Of a stretch of 64,000 nucleotides of DNA, positions 1-11,857 are shown piece by piece. The stretch is from NCBI GenBank assembly GCA_021018995.1, contig CM037586.1, positions 10,754,247-10,818,246 on the forward strand. Reading direction: 5' to 3'. Below the pieces are notes generated by a model. The model did no database searches, was not told the DNA's origin, and saw only the letters and a list, made by a program, of their open reading frames with translations. How positions within the stretch are numbered: position 1 is the stretch's first letter; every line of letters starts with the position of its first letter. The position numbers and the translations under genes were made by a program. Source of the stretch: Chloranthus sessilifolius. Lineage: Eukaryota > Streptophyta > Magnoliopsida > Chloranthales > Chloranthaceae.

Positions 1-42
1 TAACAATAGAATCATCAGCGGAGGCCGAATCTGTGTTGGCAT

Positions 43-429
43 AAGGGGTAGCTTTAATTAGTGCTCACGGAATCTTCCGAGGCACCTATGCCTAAAACTT
101 TCACCCCGATCTTTCACATAATGGAGCTTAAGATCATCACCTATTAGACGATCAGAGTTTGATTCCACATGTAACAGATCTATCCCCCAAAAAATGACCC
201 TAAAATCACATTTGAGTGTGATATGAGCCATAGGATTCAAGGGGCATTTTTTGGGAATCCGTGACATGTGGAATCAACAAATGATCGTCTTATAGGTGTG
301 CCTTGATCTCAAGATCCCTTGTGTAGAATATTGGAGTGAAACGTGATCTCCATCATCTGAACTGAAGCAATCAATGATTTTGGGCATAGGTGTTCAGAAG
401 ATTCCATGAGTGCTATTAAAGCTACCCTT
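43..429. mobile_element. Foldback MITE with long imperfect terminal inverted repeats
   Basis: The outer arms are inverted copies: GGGGTAGCTTTAAT at about 45 pairs with ATTAAAGCTACCC ending near 427, and GGAATCTTC near 68 pairs with GAAGATTCC near 397. Inside, both arms carry the window-wide motif in which a 'gatctt(a)agatcat' block lies next to 'atcatctga'. No gene is seen. No convincing target duplication was found, so the superfamily is unassigned. Inner arms resemble the hAT-type copy at 10563-11110. Confidence 0.55.
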
Positions 430-639
430 GCAAGAACCCTTCCCTTTACCCTCACCGGTCACCACTATAGTAGTGCTCCCTCACACTACTCCGCAACTGT
501 CACATATGTATATGTGTCTGCTCTTCGGTTTTCGACCAAATCACAATTCCAACTCTCAAAGAGTTTAACAGTTGTGCAGAGGGAGATTGACACGTGCACA
601 TGTTGATGTATGGATCTGGCGCCTAATTTTATCTAAAAT

Positions 640-938
640 TAGAGCTATCGACGGGGCAAGTTCGGGTTGGGCCAAAATTTTGGTAGTTGATGGGTTAACT
701 ACATATGCCCAGTTGAGTTCAGGTCGGGCCAAAATTTTGACCGTTGATGGGTTAAGGAAATATGCCCGACCCAACATGAAAAGGCGACCAATCGGACACT
801 AAATAAATATTGGGTTGACCTGACTTAACCTGACCTCACGTGACTTCGATGCTTCATGCCTGACCGCAGTTTTATGTGCCCAACCCGTTAAAAAATCAGG
901 TCGACTGTTGCGTCGATCTCCGACCCTTGACAGCCCTA
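640..938. mobile_element. GGGTCGGG-type MITE, degenerate
   Basis: The interval starts with TAGAGCTATCGACGGGG and ends with CCCTTGACAGCCCTA, an imperfect inverted pair that resembles the perfect ends of the hAT-type MITE at 28337-28622. The interior repeats 'gttgggccaaaattttg' twice (around 665 and 723). No matching 8 bp flanks are visible, so this may be an old copy with decayed flanks. Confidence 0.4.
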
Positions 939-1459
939 AACCGCACTTTTTGAAAAAGTCGCGGTTAAGTCAGGATTTTTAGTTTGCTGATTCAATGGTG
1001 ACACTCAAATTTTTCGAAAAATAGTCACTGTTTGAAAAAAATTGAAACTTTTTCAAAAAATAATGATATTTTTTAAACTTTTTAATCATTTTTTTAATGC
1101 TTTATTTTTTCCAAAGTTTTGGATTTTTCATCTATTTTTGGGTAATTTTCTTCTTTCTTACCCGGAATTGGTGAGTATGCTACATAAAACCAATTGAACA
1201 CCATCAATGTCAAGGGTTCAGCCCGTTAGACCAGACCCCACCCTTAGGTGGAAAATTTCTTACTTTAAGACCTATATAATAGGTTATCTTTGACTTAAAA
1301 TATTCAATTTTTTAGCCTTAAAAGGTTTGACTTGAGTTAGTAGAATTATTAAAAGTTTCTTAATTAATCAAGCTATCCTACAGTCTATCATCTATATCTA
1401 GATCTTAATGCGTTTGGGTACCCTTATTTACACCCTTGAAATATCTCTTCCAATCAAGC

Positions 1460-1772
1460 ATACAATGATCACTTTGTATCGGACGATGGAGATCGTTGTT
1501 CGTCCCAATCCTTCACACATGATCTTGAGATTATGAGAGTATCATCAGATGGTTGGTTTTTTATTTCACATGACACACATCTAAAAAAGTGAACCTATAA
1601 TACGTTTGAGCATGATGTGTGTCATTTGATTTTAGAGTCACATTTTAGGCTGTGTGCTACGTGAAATAAAAATATGACCGTCTGATGGTATGCCCATTAT
1701 CTCAAGATTATTTTTTGAAAGATTAGGATGAAAAATGATTTCCCTTGTCTAATTCAAAAGTGATCAATGCCA
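1460..1772. mobile_element. Foldback MITE of the same inner-arm family as 43-429
   Basis: The left arm (acaatgatcactttg, ggacgatggagatcgtt, catgatcttgagattatg) is inverted in the right arm (ataatcttgagataatggg, tgatcaatgc read on the other strand). The centre contains two opposing copies of 'gacacacatc' and 'gatgtgtgtc'. Non-coding. Confidence 0.5.
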
Positions 1773-2726
1773 ACTAGAGGAGGTGAGGTGAAGTCACAAT
1801 TTCAGAGGATGTAAATAATGGTACCCAATGGGTTTACCCACGAGTGCAAGTTGAATCCATTATCCTTCAAATCCGGGTGCCACGTACTTAAGTGCAAGGT
1901 GAAACCCTTATCCTAAAAAAAAGGAAAAAAAAGATCATAAATGGTGAAATGCTTTATTTTATTTTATATTTTTTTATTTATTAGTCCATTCCACCGAGAC
2001 AGTCACGAGAACTGAGAAACAGACACACATATGCATATGACAGTTGCGTAGCAACGTAAGGGAACATCAGCTATAATGGTGAGGGTTAACTAATAAAACC
2101 CAACCCACAACTTGTAAAGACAAGGATGAGAAACAACGTAGAGGACTAGAATTGAATCCTTAACCTACTCCCTCACATTGGAGGGAGCATACCAACCGGG
2201 TCCATTCACAATTCCTTTTAAATCGTTAGATCGAGGTGAATATATATATAGGGAAATAATTATATGACTCGGGTCATGGAACATATAAGCTTACGACTCG
2301 AGCTCTAATTGGTTACATGTCACATGAAGTGATTTCAAAAATCTAACCAGATATGACATGCAACCAATGGTGTCGTGAATCATGAGATCATGTCCCATGA
2401 CTCGAGTGACAGATCATTACCCATATATATATATGAGAAATGTTAACCTCACTCTCTTTATTGTAAGCATGGTCCTTGAATAATTAAACCCTTATTAAAG
2501 GGTATTTTAGTAAAGTTTTGAGGAATAATTTAGTAAAATTAAACTAAATAATAAATGAGGCGTTTTTATTACAATTACATGCTCCTCATTTATTGTAAAT
2601 ACCTCATTAGTTATTTAATTCAACTTTACTATAATATTCTCTACACTTTTATGAAATTACCCTTTAATAAGGATGTTATTGCCCAAGACAATGCTAACAT
2701 CACAATGAAGGGTGAGAGGTTAGCAT

Positions 2727-2777
<51 letters not shown>

Positions 2778-3338
2778 GGTAAAGGAGTTTCTGCCTCAAC
2801 ACCCCAACGTTGAATGTTGTGCATGCGATCAAGATCACATGCAAAAAAACCCGTTTTGGATTCTTGCACCACATGGCATGTGATCTAAAAAAAAAAATTA
2901 GAATCAAAACTTCTTTTGGCGTTCAGAAACGTGATCAAATATTGGGTTTTGCCCGACACACTTGGTGCGTTGATTTTTAGCCAACTTTGACAATATTTTG
3001 AATGGTGGATACGATGTTTTTTCAATTTTTCTTTTTGAGATGGATGTGATCGATCTTCTGCATGTTGCCTCGGTACCGGATCTTCATATTAGGTGTCACT
3101 TGGCATCCAAAGGGCACTTGCATAGGGTTCAATGCTAGATGACTAACCTAGCGTTACCGCTTCCATATATATATATATATATATATAGATAATATGAATT
3201 TTAGAAAACAAGGATTGTTTTTTACAAAGTTTTAGGGTATTAACCCAAGGAAAAAAAAATTGGCTGATACTGATACGTAGTTGTTTGCCGAAAAATCGAT
3301 GTCTCAGTTGATCAACTAGGTATCAGTATCGGCCGATA

Positions 3339-3403
<65 letters not shown>

Positions 3404-3670
3404 GGGCCGATATTTATCGGTATCGGGCAATTCGTATTGGTCCTTGATAGACCGATATCCGATGCCCTGCATTATACTATTTTATAAAGTTCTACAGAAA
3501 CATATTGTCACAATTTTTTGGGATTTCCAATAAAACTTGCGGTCAGCCTGTGAAAAAAATTAGACAATAACATTATCGAACCACCCTTCTTTCTAATAAA
3601 AAGTCTAACAAATGCCCCTATGCCCGATTATTCATACAGAAACTGTTATTTTATTCGTTGTTATTATAAT
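1773..3670. other. AT-rich intergenic DNA, no gene recognised
   Basis: No coding signal is recognised. The stretch includes pure AT dinucleotide runs near 2730-2774, 3165-3186 and 3341-3401. The last lies inside a repeat whose arms are rich in GTATCGGCCGATAC-like palindromes (about 3265-3475), probably a degenerate MITE split by its microsatellite. Small ORFs around 2555-2907 are translations of the AT run and are not genes. Confidence 0.6.
3341..3401. repeat. (TA)n microsatellite
   Basis: About 60 bp of uninterrupted TA dinucleotides, flanked by GTATCGGCCGATACC on the left and 'gggccgatatttatcggtat' on the right. Confidence 0.95.
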
Positions 3671-3671
3671 T

Positions 3672-3860
3672 ACTTTTTGAGAACCTGGGTGGGTGCTGCC
3701 CTGGCGGGCCTTTTAGAGCACCTAACTAAGCCCAAGGCTAAGTACCCCAAGTTAGTACGCGTGGGTCAGTATTAGAAATAAATCCTTAGGTTGGCCTCCA
3801 TCGGGATTTGAATACAGGTGTGTGGCAATCACGCGAAACCCCTTGACGTTCATAGCAACT
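3672..3860 (-). mobile_element. tRNA-derived SINE-like fragment
   Basis: Read on the minus strand, a B-box-like 'gtattcaaatcccg' (near 3808-3821) is followed by 'ggtgctctaaaaggcccg' (near 3700-3722). That resembles the 'gggtgctctaagaggcccgg' tail of the SINE at 4141-8541. No clear flanking repeat was found. Confidence 0.45.
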
Positions 3861-4226
3861 ATTAATCACCAAATTAACCATGATACAACTGGTTTGGGGT
3901 TATTGGAGACCTTCAAGTAGCCATTAAATGAATTTTTATTTTTATTTTTATTTTTATTTATATATATATATATATTTTATTTTATAATTATACTTGAGGT
4001 TGTTGAGGCTGTTGGAGCCTCCCCTTTTCATTAAATACCATAAAATAAAATAAAAATAAGGTTTAAAAATACTATAGTTAGGCTTTAATCATTCCTTGAA
4101 CAATTAAGTTGCCAAAAGCTACTAACAACATAGGTCAAAAGCAAGGTTAGGTGAGTTGGTCAGGTACTTGTTTCCAAAAGCAGGAGACCTGTGTTCGAAT
4201 TTCCTCCCCACCTTGAGGCCACCCTA

Positions 4227-4732
4227 TGTTGGAAAAAATTGAAATATTGACTCGAAATAATACAGGGAATTGGTCCGAGGCATAAGAAATATCGTTCTCT
4301 TTAAACCATTATTTGCCCCTATCACTTCGACAAAGTAGTCGCTAACAAGTTATCGGCAAACTAATTTCAAGATACAATGAATCGGCTGTATATTCTTGTG
4401 AAGAATTTGGCAAATCCGATCACGCTATCCGAACACCAAATATTGCAAGAAAGCTCTGATAAAGACCTTTAAAAACATACCAAGAGAGAAGGAAGAAGAC
4501 TCTATTGTATTGTATAAAACAATGATTTTAGGTTCCTTAAATAGAAATCAAGTGGTGTGTTAGTGCACCATTTTCCTATGAAAAGGTGCTACACACATCC
4601 CTTCTGAAAAGACACACCACTTTGGAAAGACCCTTCATTTTGAAAAGACACACCACTTTAGAAAGACACCTTAATTGAAAAGACACACCTCTTGGGAAAA
4701 GACAAGTTAATAAACTTTTAAATATCTAATAA
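4227..4732 (-). repeat. LTR (left copy) of the 4.2 kb element
   Basis: It shares long blocks with 7914-8407, for example 'aaatattgcaagaa', 'agaaatcaagtggtgtgtta' and 'gacacaccactttggaaaga'. It would be the 3' LTR if the element is on the minus strand. Confidence 0.75.
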
Positions 4733-7700
4733 TCCCCCACTATTTAAAAGTTTAAATATCCAACAATCCCCCACTATTTAAAATTTTGAAATTAGAGCAA
4801 AGCCTAAAATATATGCATAAATGAAAATATCTTATAGACATGAATTTTTACTTTAGTGGAAATAACTCAAAATTTGCCAAGATTTTTAGTAGAACTAAGT
4901 CTTGAACTAATAGTCTTATACGATAAATCGGAACTATTCCACACATATATTTCATATATTTACTATTCAATAAATTGATTAGCACATTTAGGCCATATGC
5001 TAGTACCTTAGTTTTCATAAGTGCTTATGGGAAAAGAGTCATGTCTCATTGAAGGCGGCTCCATCCTCACACTTATATAGGTAGACCTATAAGAGATGCC
5101 CCTGTAACTTTAACATCTAAACATATTGTGTTATAGCGTCTATTAAAAGCAATGCTTAACCTCCCCTTATCCATTACAAGTAAAACACTACCCTTCTTAA
5201 GATGTTTATGAGAATTTAATTCTCATCAATATAGTGCCCCTTTGTCCGTCACGGATTTGCAACTTGTTTTTCCCTTAGAACCTAAATATTGACTAAACAA
5301 ATATTAACAAATATTAGGTAGGATTCTTATCGTAAGTGACTATTTGGGTAAATGACTTTAAATCTATCCCGATTCTTCTTTTAGACTAATACTTTTCATA
5401 ATTGCTTATAATTGCAATTATCAACACATAAAGTGTTTCTTCAGTCATTTCTGTCTAAAATAACATATTATTTATTTTCTTGTTCATTGATAAAGAAAAA
5501 AATTTCATAGAGAATTTTTTAAAGTTTGACTTAAGATTCATAGGTGCCTTTTAATATCTTTTATGAGATTACGACTCTGATTTAGATTTTCAAATCTAAA
5601 TCTATTATCTTTTAAAGATAATTCAACTTGAATCATTTCACTATCTCCAAATCTCTTACCGATTTTTTATAGCTCAATGTTATCAAAAGATTACATCCAA
5701 TCAATCGATCATGGACATCACTACCAAGCCCATTATGTGACTACTCAATTGCTATTGTTCTATTATAGCGAAACAATTATAAGATAGTCATGGTAAATTG
5801 ATCTTGAAAATCTATTAGTAGCAACTTGAATATCATAATAATTTTAGAGCGATTTGATCAAGAACATTCAATCATGACCATTCAATCAACATATGATTGT
5901 ATTTAATCAATCATGATTATGCAATTCTTGCGAATAAACCAAAATCAAGTGGTCATGGCTTCTATCATGTGAGGATTCAATCATAACCATCCGATCAAGA
6001 TCACTAATGAAAACTGATTAAGTGACGAATATATTGATCATATGTACAATCTTACGAGTTCTCATGGGTATGGAAAACTTTCTCAACAAGGTTCATCAAT
6101 GAGACACCCTGAAAATCAAAATATAGTAGGCAGAAATCACGTTCAGGGTTACTTGCTCATGACCCAAAACAACCCCTTCTAAAATAACATGTAAAATATG
6201 TTGCACACGTATGATCAAAATAGACCAACTATCGGCCCATCATGGCACATTTTTTAGCAAAGAAATCACCTGGTGCCTTTTGAATTTGACAACTAGTTAT
6301 AACTCGGATGGACATGAAGCCTAAGAGTGAGATGGTCATGCCCATTTCTAAATGGTCGGCCATGGTCTTATAATCCTAAGAATCAATAAGAAGCTTTTAT
6401 AAATCTATAGTTGGGAGAAGCACCATAATATGTACTTCTTCAATCATCAAAACAAAGCCCAATCAACAACGACCAATCATATAAACCATTTTTCAGTTTC
6501 ACAAAATTTTTGAAATCCAGCCAACTAAATGCATAAAAAATCTTTCATTTTCCACATTGAGTTCCAAAACGACCCAAGAGGATAGTTTCCCTCATGAAGA
6601 GACATTAAGAACAATTTTCTAGAAGGACATTGGTACCTACCATTGCCACATTTTGATGGCCTAATAGGGTAGTGCACCAGCAACCCGACACAGAAATACT
6701 CTCTGATCACGTATATTCTCCTGATCATAATGCCGAGATGATGAACAACCCATTCCTAGACTTCTAGTCATTCAATTGAGATTAAATCGAGATATTTTAT
6801 GGTTAATGATTAAGAAGTGAAACACAAATTGATCTATGAAATGCAAAAAATCATGATTAGATTGTTACTTATAGGACACCAATAGCCTCAATCTGTCTTG
6901 CCGTTGAACTTTCGAAAATTGCCCTCATGGTGCACCACTCTTAATGCTATGCCACTCAAATTCATGTCTTTTTGTCAAGCATCGAGATCGCGGAATTGAA
7001 CGCCTTTTCGCTTGCTTGATTTGCCCATCTTGCACGAGTCGATATACACCTTGTCGTTGAATTGCGAGTAAGTAGATTTAATTTCCAATGTGTTTCTGAA
7101 GTGATAAATGGTAGGTGAAAACACATCGGATCAATAGTCTCAGAGATTTGGCTAAGGAGGTATAGCCACTTGGCTACGAGTTCGTTGTCATCGATCACAA
7201 GAACGTTTCCTGCATTTAAAGGACAATCTCCTGAAACCTGGTCTCTCTCTAGGAGGGCATCCCGATCATTTTCGTCCAACAAGTGACTTCAAACAAAGAA
7301 GAAGCTTGTTTGGTGCAATGACATGCTTATTGATATGCATCCCTTATTACCAAGGCACCCCATGATCCCTCTCCTTCGCATGAAAACTCGGAGATGACCA
7401 ACATGTTGCACCAACTTGTTCCTGACCCAGATCAATAAGAAGATCCCCACCATCTATTTACTCGATACGAGGCAATAATTCAAGCCGTTGGATCTGGTCG
7501 ACATCTCCGGCGTTGTGAAACATGACTTGTTCACGGCGGGCAAGTCATCGTCTTCGGTCCACCGCTGACCTGATTCGACCCGGCGAATCAACTCGCTGAG
7601 TTCCCTCGGTCTCCTCTACTCTGATAAAGAGGAGGCAACACAATTGCATATCTTCAACATCCCACTATCTACTCTATAGTTCTTGCTAAGGACTTTTAGA

Positions 7701-7913
7701 GAGGGCTTATGGAAGAGGTGGAGCCCACTTTGTGATTTATCTTTTGTGTTTGAATCTTTTGAGCCGTTGGATTTGGAGGATGAACAAATGGGATCATCTT
7801 TGCTCGTGTCTTGTTGCTTGTTTCACACCTCTCAAATTATTGATAATACGCATCAAAAGCATCCATTATGAAACACTGAAGGAGATAATTATCAACAAAT
7901 ATTTATTTAAAAT

Positions 7914-8407
7914 TATTGAAAAAAATTAAAATATTGACTCGAAATAATACAAGGAACCGATCTAAGGCATGAGAAAGTTGTCACCAATAAGTTACCGACA
8001 AACTGGTTCTAGGATACAACGAATTAGCTGTTTATTCTTGTGAAGGATGCAGCAAATTCGATCACGCTATCCAAACACCAAATATTGCAAGAACGCTCTG
8101 ATAAAGACATTTAAAGATATAACAAGAGAGAAGAAAGAAGACTATTATATTATATAAAACAATGATTTTAGATCCCTTAAATAGAAATCAAGTGGTGTGT
8201 TAATGCACCCTTTTTCTATAAAAAGGTGCTACCCGCATCTCTTCTGAAAAGACGCACCACTTTGGATAGACCCTTTATTTTGAAAAGAGACATCACTTTA
8301 GAAAGACCATTTTGAAAATATACAACACTTTAAAAAGACACCTCAATTGAAAAGAAATACCTCTTGGAAAAAGACAAGGTTAATAAACTTTTAAATATCT
8401 AACAGTA
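7914..8407 (-). repeat. LTR (right copy) of the 4.2 kb element
   Basis: Direct-repeat partner of 4227-4732, with scattered substitutions and several small length differences. The element is therefore not recent. Confidence 0.75.
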
Positions 8408-8554
8408 CCCTAGAGATTTATATCTTGTGCTAACCCGATATGTGCTAAATTTATGGTGCGCATGTGCCCCTAGGATTAGGCGGGTGCTCTAAGAGGCCCG
8501 GAGGCTCGGATAACCAGGTAATGACAAAAAAAAAAAAAAAAACATAGGTCAAAA

Positions 8555-9820
8555 TCTTCTTTGCTCCTTTATTAATTTTCTTTGTCCAGACGTCCGGTTC
8601 CAACCCAATATTACTTAGTCTCCAAAAGCAAACAATCAGTCGATCTATTGAATGGTCAAATGAGGAGAGGTTTCCAATCTATAATGGATCCTCTGACAAT
8701 TTTTTTCCTTTTTAATCCATATAGCCGATTGCAAGATTCCTTCTTTGTTTTCTTTTTGAAAATTTGTAGAGTTTGATACACCAACACGTGCCAAGTGGAA
8801 ACGCCTAAAATTTACTCTTTATTTTATGAAAAATCGTAAATGACAGGCAGGTTTTTTGCAGCCAAAGTACAAGAGGATGATGTAACGCGACCCAACTGGC
8901 TGCCCCGACATACATTGCTTGCGCCCCACTTTACTTGCAGCCTCTTCTGTCACGCAACGTCAATTACCTACACAAAACCTATCTGTCATATAACTCAAAC
9001 CTATCTGTCATATAACACTGTCCTCATTTTATACTTTTTAGTAACACTTATGGTCTTATGTCTACTTTGGCCATTATGACGGCAACATGTCTAGCAGGTA
9101 CGTTATAATAAGATTATAGAGTTAATGGCTCATGGCCAACAAATTTAAATGATCTCAAACAAATAAATTTATTTATTTTATCTCACACCAGTGAGGTGTG
9201 ATTTATTATTATGTTATGTGTTGTATATCTATGACCAATCTAAATTATTCACGTGGCAATTTATTATTGGATCATATTCGAGCCCCAAAAACATGCCTAT
9301 AAATAAATGTGAATCATTTAATTGATTGAACTTTAATATCAATCATCAAAATAATACACAACGGTTGATATTATAATCAACAAATGAGACAATATAAATT
9401 TTAATGCACTTTAATATATGATCCCTAAAACATCATTTTCCAGCATGTTAGACTTTAATATATGATCTAATACTTTGACGGTGCATATTACCAACAACTT
9501 AAACTATTAATGGGGTAAAATCATTTGCACCATTTTGATGTTTAAATAAAGATGAAGAGAGTCGGATCGTAGATTATAAAGGTCGGATTAATAACACTAA
9601 ACTGCTATTTTCTGCTATAATGTTAATGGATGACAGATGTTATAAGGGTTGATTGTTAAAATTTTGAAATATACGTTTGGGATAGTTTAGAAAATTTGAA
9701 AATATCAAGGCTGCGTTTGGATAGTCATTTGGATTTAAAATCATGGATTTGACTCTCAAATAACTCTTTACACCCATTGTCTTAAAATTTAGAATTTCAA
9801 ATAACTCCTTCCACCCATTA
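8555..9820. other. Intergenic DNA, nothing recognised
   Basis: AT-rich, with no ORF of recognisable family. The longest reading (8840-9079, + strand, 79 codons) has no domain-like composition. A 'ctgcgtttggatag' sequence at about 9712 is a common plant MITE end, but no convincing partner end was found. Confidence 0.5.
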
Positions 9821-9879
9821 TTTGAAATCTACAATCTTGTATTTGGAGTCATGTGCCCATGAGACTCATGCCTTCTTTC

Positions 9880-10200
9880 CCTGCCTCTCTCTGCTACACC
9901 CTCTCTCTCTCTCTCACTCCCTTCATTCTCTTTCTCTCTCTAGATCTCCCTCCCATACTCTCTCCCTTCACTCTATCTCTCTCTCTCTAGGTCTCTCTTG
10001 TTCTCTTACTCGGTCTCTCTCCCCTCGTTCTCTCTATGTTTCTCTCTCCCCTCATTCTCTCTCTAGATTTCTCGCTCCCACGCTCTCTCGTTCTCTCTAT
10101 TTCGCTATGTAGATCTTTCTCCCACTCTCTCTTGTTATTTTTTTATATATGATTCCTCTCTCCTCTCTCTCTTCTCTCTCTCATACTCTCTTTCTCCATC
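9880..10200. repeat. Degenerate (CT)n pyrimidine tract
   Basis: About 320 bp in which nearly every position is C or T on the + strand, with short pure CT runs broken by Ccc/Ttt variants. It produces a spurious Ser/Leu-rich reading of 96 codons. Confidence 0.9.
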
Positions 10201-10202
10201 TC

Positions 10203-10499
10203 ACCGTTGGCTGTCTTGAATCATACGATGATTATAGTTTTTAGTCTCAACTTTTAAAAAGTGGATCTTGAGATCACAACCCACCAATCATACGATTAGG
10301 TATTGATTCCGTGTGAAACAGATTCTAAAAATTACCCAAGAACCCTTCTCTCGTGGTAGATTGTGATCACAGATCTATGTCATGTGGAATCAATATTTGA
10401 CCGTCTGATAGGTGGACGATGATCTCAAGATCTAGTATAAAAAAGATTGGGACGAAAAAATGATCTCCGTCATCTAATTCAAAGTAGTCAACAATGTTA
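10203..10499. mobile_element. Foldback MITE, long inverted arms
   Basis: The left arm (gttggctgtcttgaatcat, gatcttgagatcac, gattccgtgtgaaacag) is inverted in the right arm (atgtcatgtggaatcaat, gatctcaagatct, attcaaagtagtcaac). Same inner-arm family as 43-429 and 1460-1772. Confidence 0.55.
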
Positions 10500-10562
10500 A
10501 TGTGGAACCATCATTTGCGCTAGCAGAATCTTCAATTGTCAATACAACTTTTAAAATTTATA

Positions 10563-11110
10563 GAGCAGCACTATTATTGCCACTCATTTTTTTTATTGCC
10601 ACACCACTTAAACAAAGAAAATACTATTGACTGCTTTGAATCAGATGATGGTGATTGTTTTTGTCCCAATCTTCCATACAATATACTTGAGATCATGGGC
10701 CTACAATCAGATGGTCATGTATTGATTCCATGTGGCACACATCCCAAAAAGGAGACGATCACAGCATACCATAAAAAAATGATTCATGCTCACTAAAGAA
10801 AATAAGACTATTAGCGGCAGCTATAAACTGCCTTTATTAACATAAAACAACCGCTAATACTCTTGCCGCTAATAGTCTTAATAGTTTTTTGGTTAATAGT
10901 GGCAGTTTTTGGGTGCAAAAAACTACCGCTAATAGTCTTATTTTTTGTAGTGACATATGATCGTCTTATGATAGGCCTATAATCTCAAGAGCTATGTGGT
11001 AGATTGGGAACAAAAACAATCTACATCATGTGATTGAAAGCAATCACTAGAATTTTCTTTGTTTAAGTCGTGTGGAAGTAACAAAAATGGGTGTGGCAGT
11101 AATAATGCTC
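10563..11110. mobile_element. hAT-type MITE with about 150 bp terminal inverted repeats
   Basis: The element begins GAGCAGCACTATTATTGCC and ends in the inverted counterpart GGCAGTAATAATGCTC. Perfect 8 bp duplications AATTTATA flank it at 10555-10562 and 11111-11118. The arms contain 'acttaaacaaagaaaa' (left) and its inverse 'ttttctttgtttaagt' (right). An 8 bp duplication is typical of hAT. A second, CACTA-type MITE occupies the centre. Confidence 0.75.
10791..10952. mobile_element. CACTA-type MITE nested in the hAT MITE
   Basis: 162 bp, starting CACTAAAGAAAATAAGAC and ending GTCTTATTTTTTGTAGTG. The subterminal 'tattagcggcag' and 'ctaccgctaata' are inverted relative to each other, and the motif 'gccgctaatagtctta' recurs internally. 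CACTA ends and this subterminal pattern are typical of En/Spm non-autonomous elements. A 3 bp target duplication is not visible. Confidence 0.7.
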
Positions 11111-11118
11111 AATTTATA

Positions 11119-11857
11119 TTATGCACTCTAGTTGTCTATCCAATGGGTAGGGGATGCACATCAAAATAGCTGAGTGTGGGGGTGCACACTAAAAAATCTC
11201 TATTTTTCATTATCTTTATATATAAAATGTAGGGGCTGGTCAACTCAACTCATGCCTGTCCGTCTCAATGAGTCAAGTTTATGTTCTCGACTCGGTAAAA
11301 TATTCGGGTTGATTGGGTGGGGCCGGGCATCAAGTTGTCCCAATAGGCTTGGTTGTAATTTATGTAAAATTTGATTTACTAAATTCTATATTCAAATTTT
11401 CTTAAGCCAACCTAACGAATGATTTACAAATCCTAAAGTCAAATACATTATTTTAACATCCAAACAAAACGTTTGTAAATCCAAATATTTCAAATCCTTG
11501 CTTTGAAATGCCTAGATTTGAAATTCTCATATTCAAATACTCCTTCCCAAAGGCAGCATGCAGTGTTTAGGAACAAGTATTTGAATTTAGAGATTTCAAA
11601 TTCTAAGTATTCCAAATTCAAGCATTTCAAATACAAACTTTGATATATTTTGATTTACAAATCTCTTGTTTGAATTTTTAAGCATCATCGTAGGATTTGG
11701 CCCAAGGATTTATAGATATTTCATTTGGTTAATTTTCTTATAAAAATAATTTATATTTCATTGGTTTCTTTTATTCTATGTAGGGGTGGAAGTTTAGTGA
11801 GTCGAATCAAATCAAAAGAAAATTTGGTTTCAAAGGGTTCACTTGAACTAATCAAAT
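11119..11857. other. Intergenic DNA with repeat fragments
   Basis: Around 11230-11340 there is a Gly/Thr-codon-like 'gactcggtaaaatattcggg' segment related to the GGGTCGGG MITE group. From 11380 to 11700 short 'caaatcc/ggatttg' words recur. No gene is recognised. Confidence 0.5.

Larger units (their letters stand above)
4227..8407 (-). mobile_element. Short LTR retroelement, broken or non-autonomous, inserted in a SINE
   Basis: Two direct repeats of about 500 bp bound it: 4227-4732 and 7914-8407, both with ends of the form TGTTGG...TCTAACA. CCCTA lies on both sides (4222-4226 and 8408-8412), apart from about 3 extra bases on the right. A purine tract next to the left LTR, read on the minus strand (AGTGGGGGATT, rc of about 4731-4742), suggests minus orientation. 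No pol domain is recognised. A minus-strand reading at 6962-7282 vaguely resembles a Copia gag but is too weak to assert. A LARD-like derivative fits best. Confidence 0.65.
4141..8541 (+). mobile_element. tRNA-derived SINE, split by an LTR element
   Basis: The SINE halves are 4141-4226 and 8408-8541. The first half has an A-box-like 'taggtgagttggtcagg' and a B-box-like 'gtgttcgaatttc'. The second half ends in a run of about 17 A. The complete SINE is flanked by a perfect 13 bp target duplication, ACATAGGTCAAAA, at 4128-4140 and 8542-8554. The body is interrupted by the LTR element at 4227-8407. The family looks like the plant Au-type SINEs; that name is inferred. Confidence 0.85.

Noticed and set aside
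2555-2907. Overlapping ORFs on both strands with long Tyr-Ile runs
   Set aside because: They are translations of the (TA)n microsatellite at 2730-2774.
4141-4226. A tRNA gene suggested by A- and B-box-like words
   Set aside because: No cloverleaf can be formed. The sequence continues as a SINE with A tail and target duplication.
6962-7282. 106-codon minus-strand ORF as a host gene
   Set aside because: It lies inside the LTR element at 4227-8407 and shows no recognisable host domain; at most a vague gag resemblance.
9822-10112. 96-codon Ser/Leu-rich ORF
   Set aside because: It arises from the CT-rich tract; no domain and no codon bias typical of a gene.
9712-11556. A large MITE from 'ggctgcgtttggat' to 'ccaaaggcagc'
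   Set aside because: Only about 10 bp of imperfect end match and no target duplication; probably chance or two unrelated ends.
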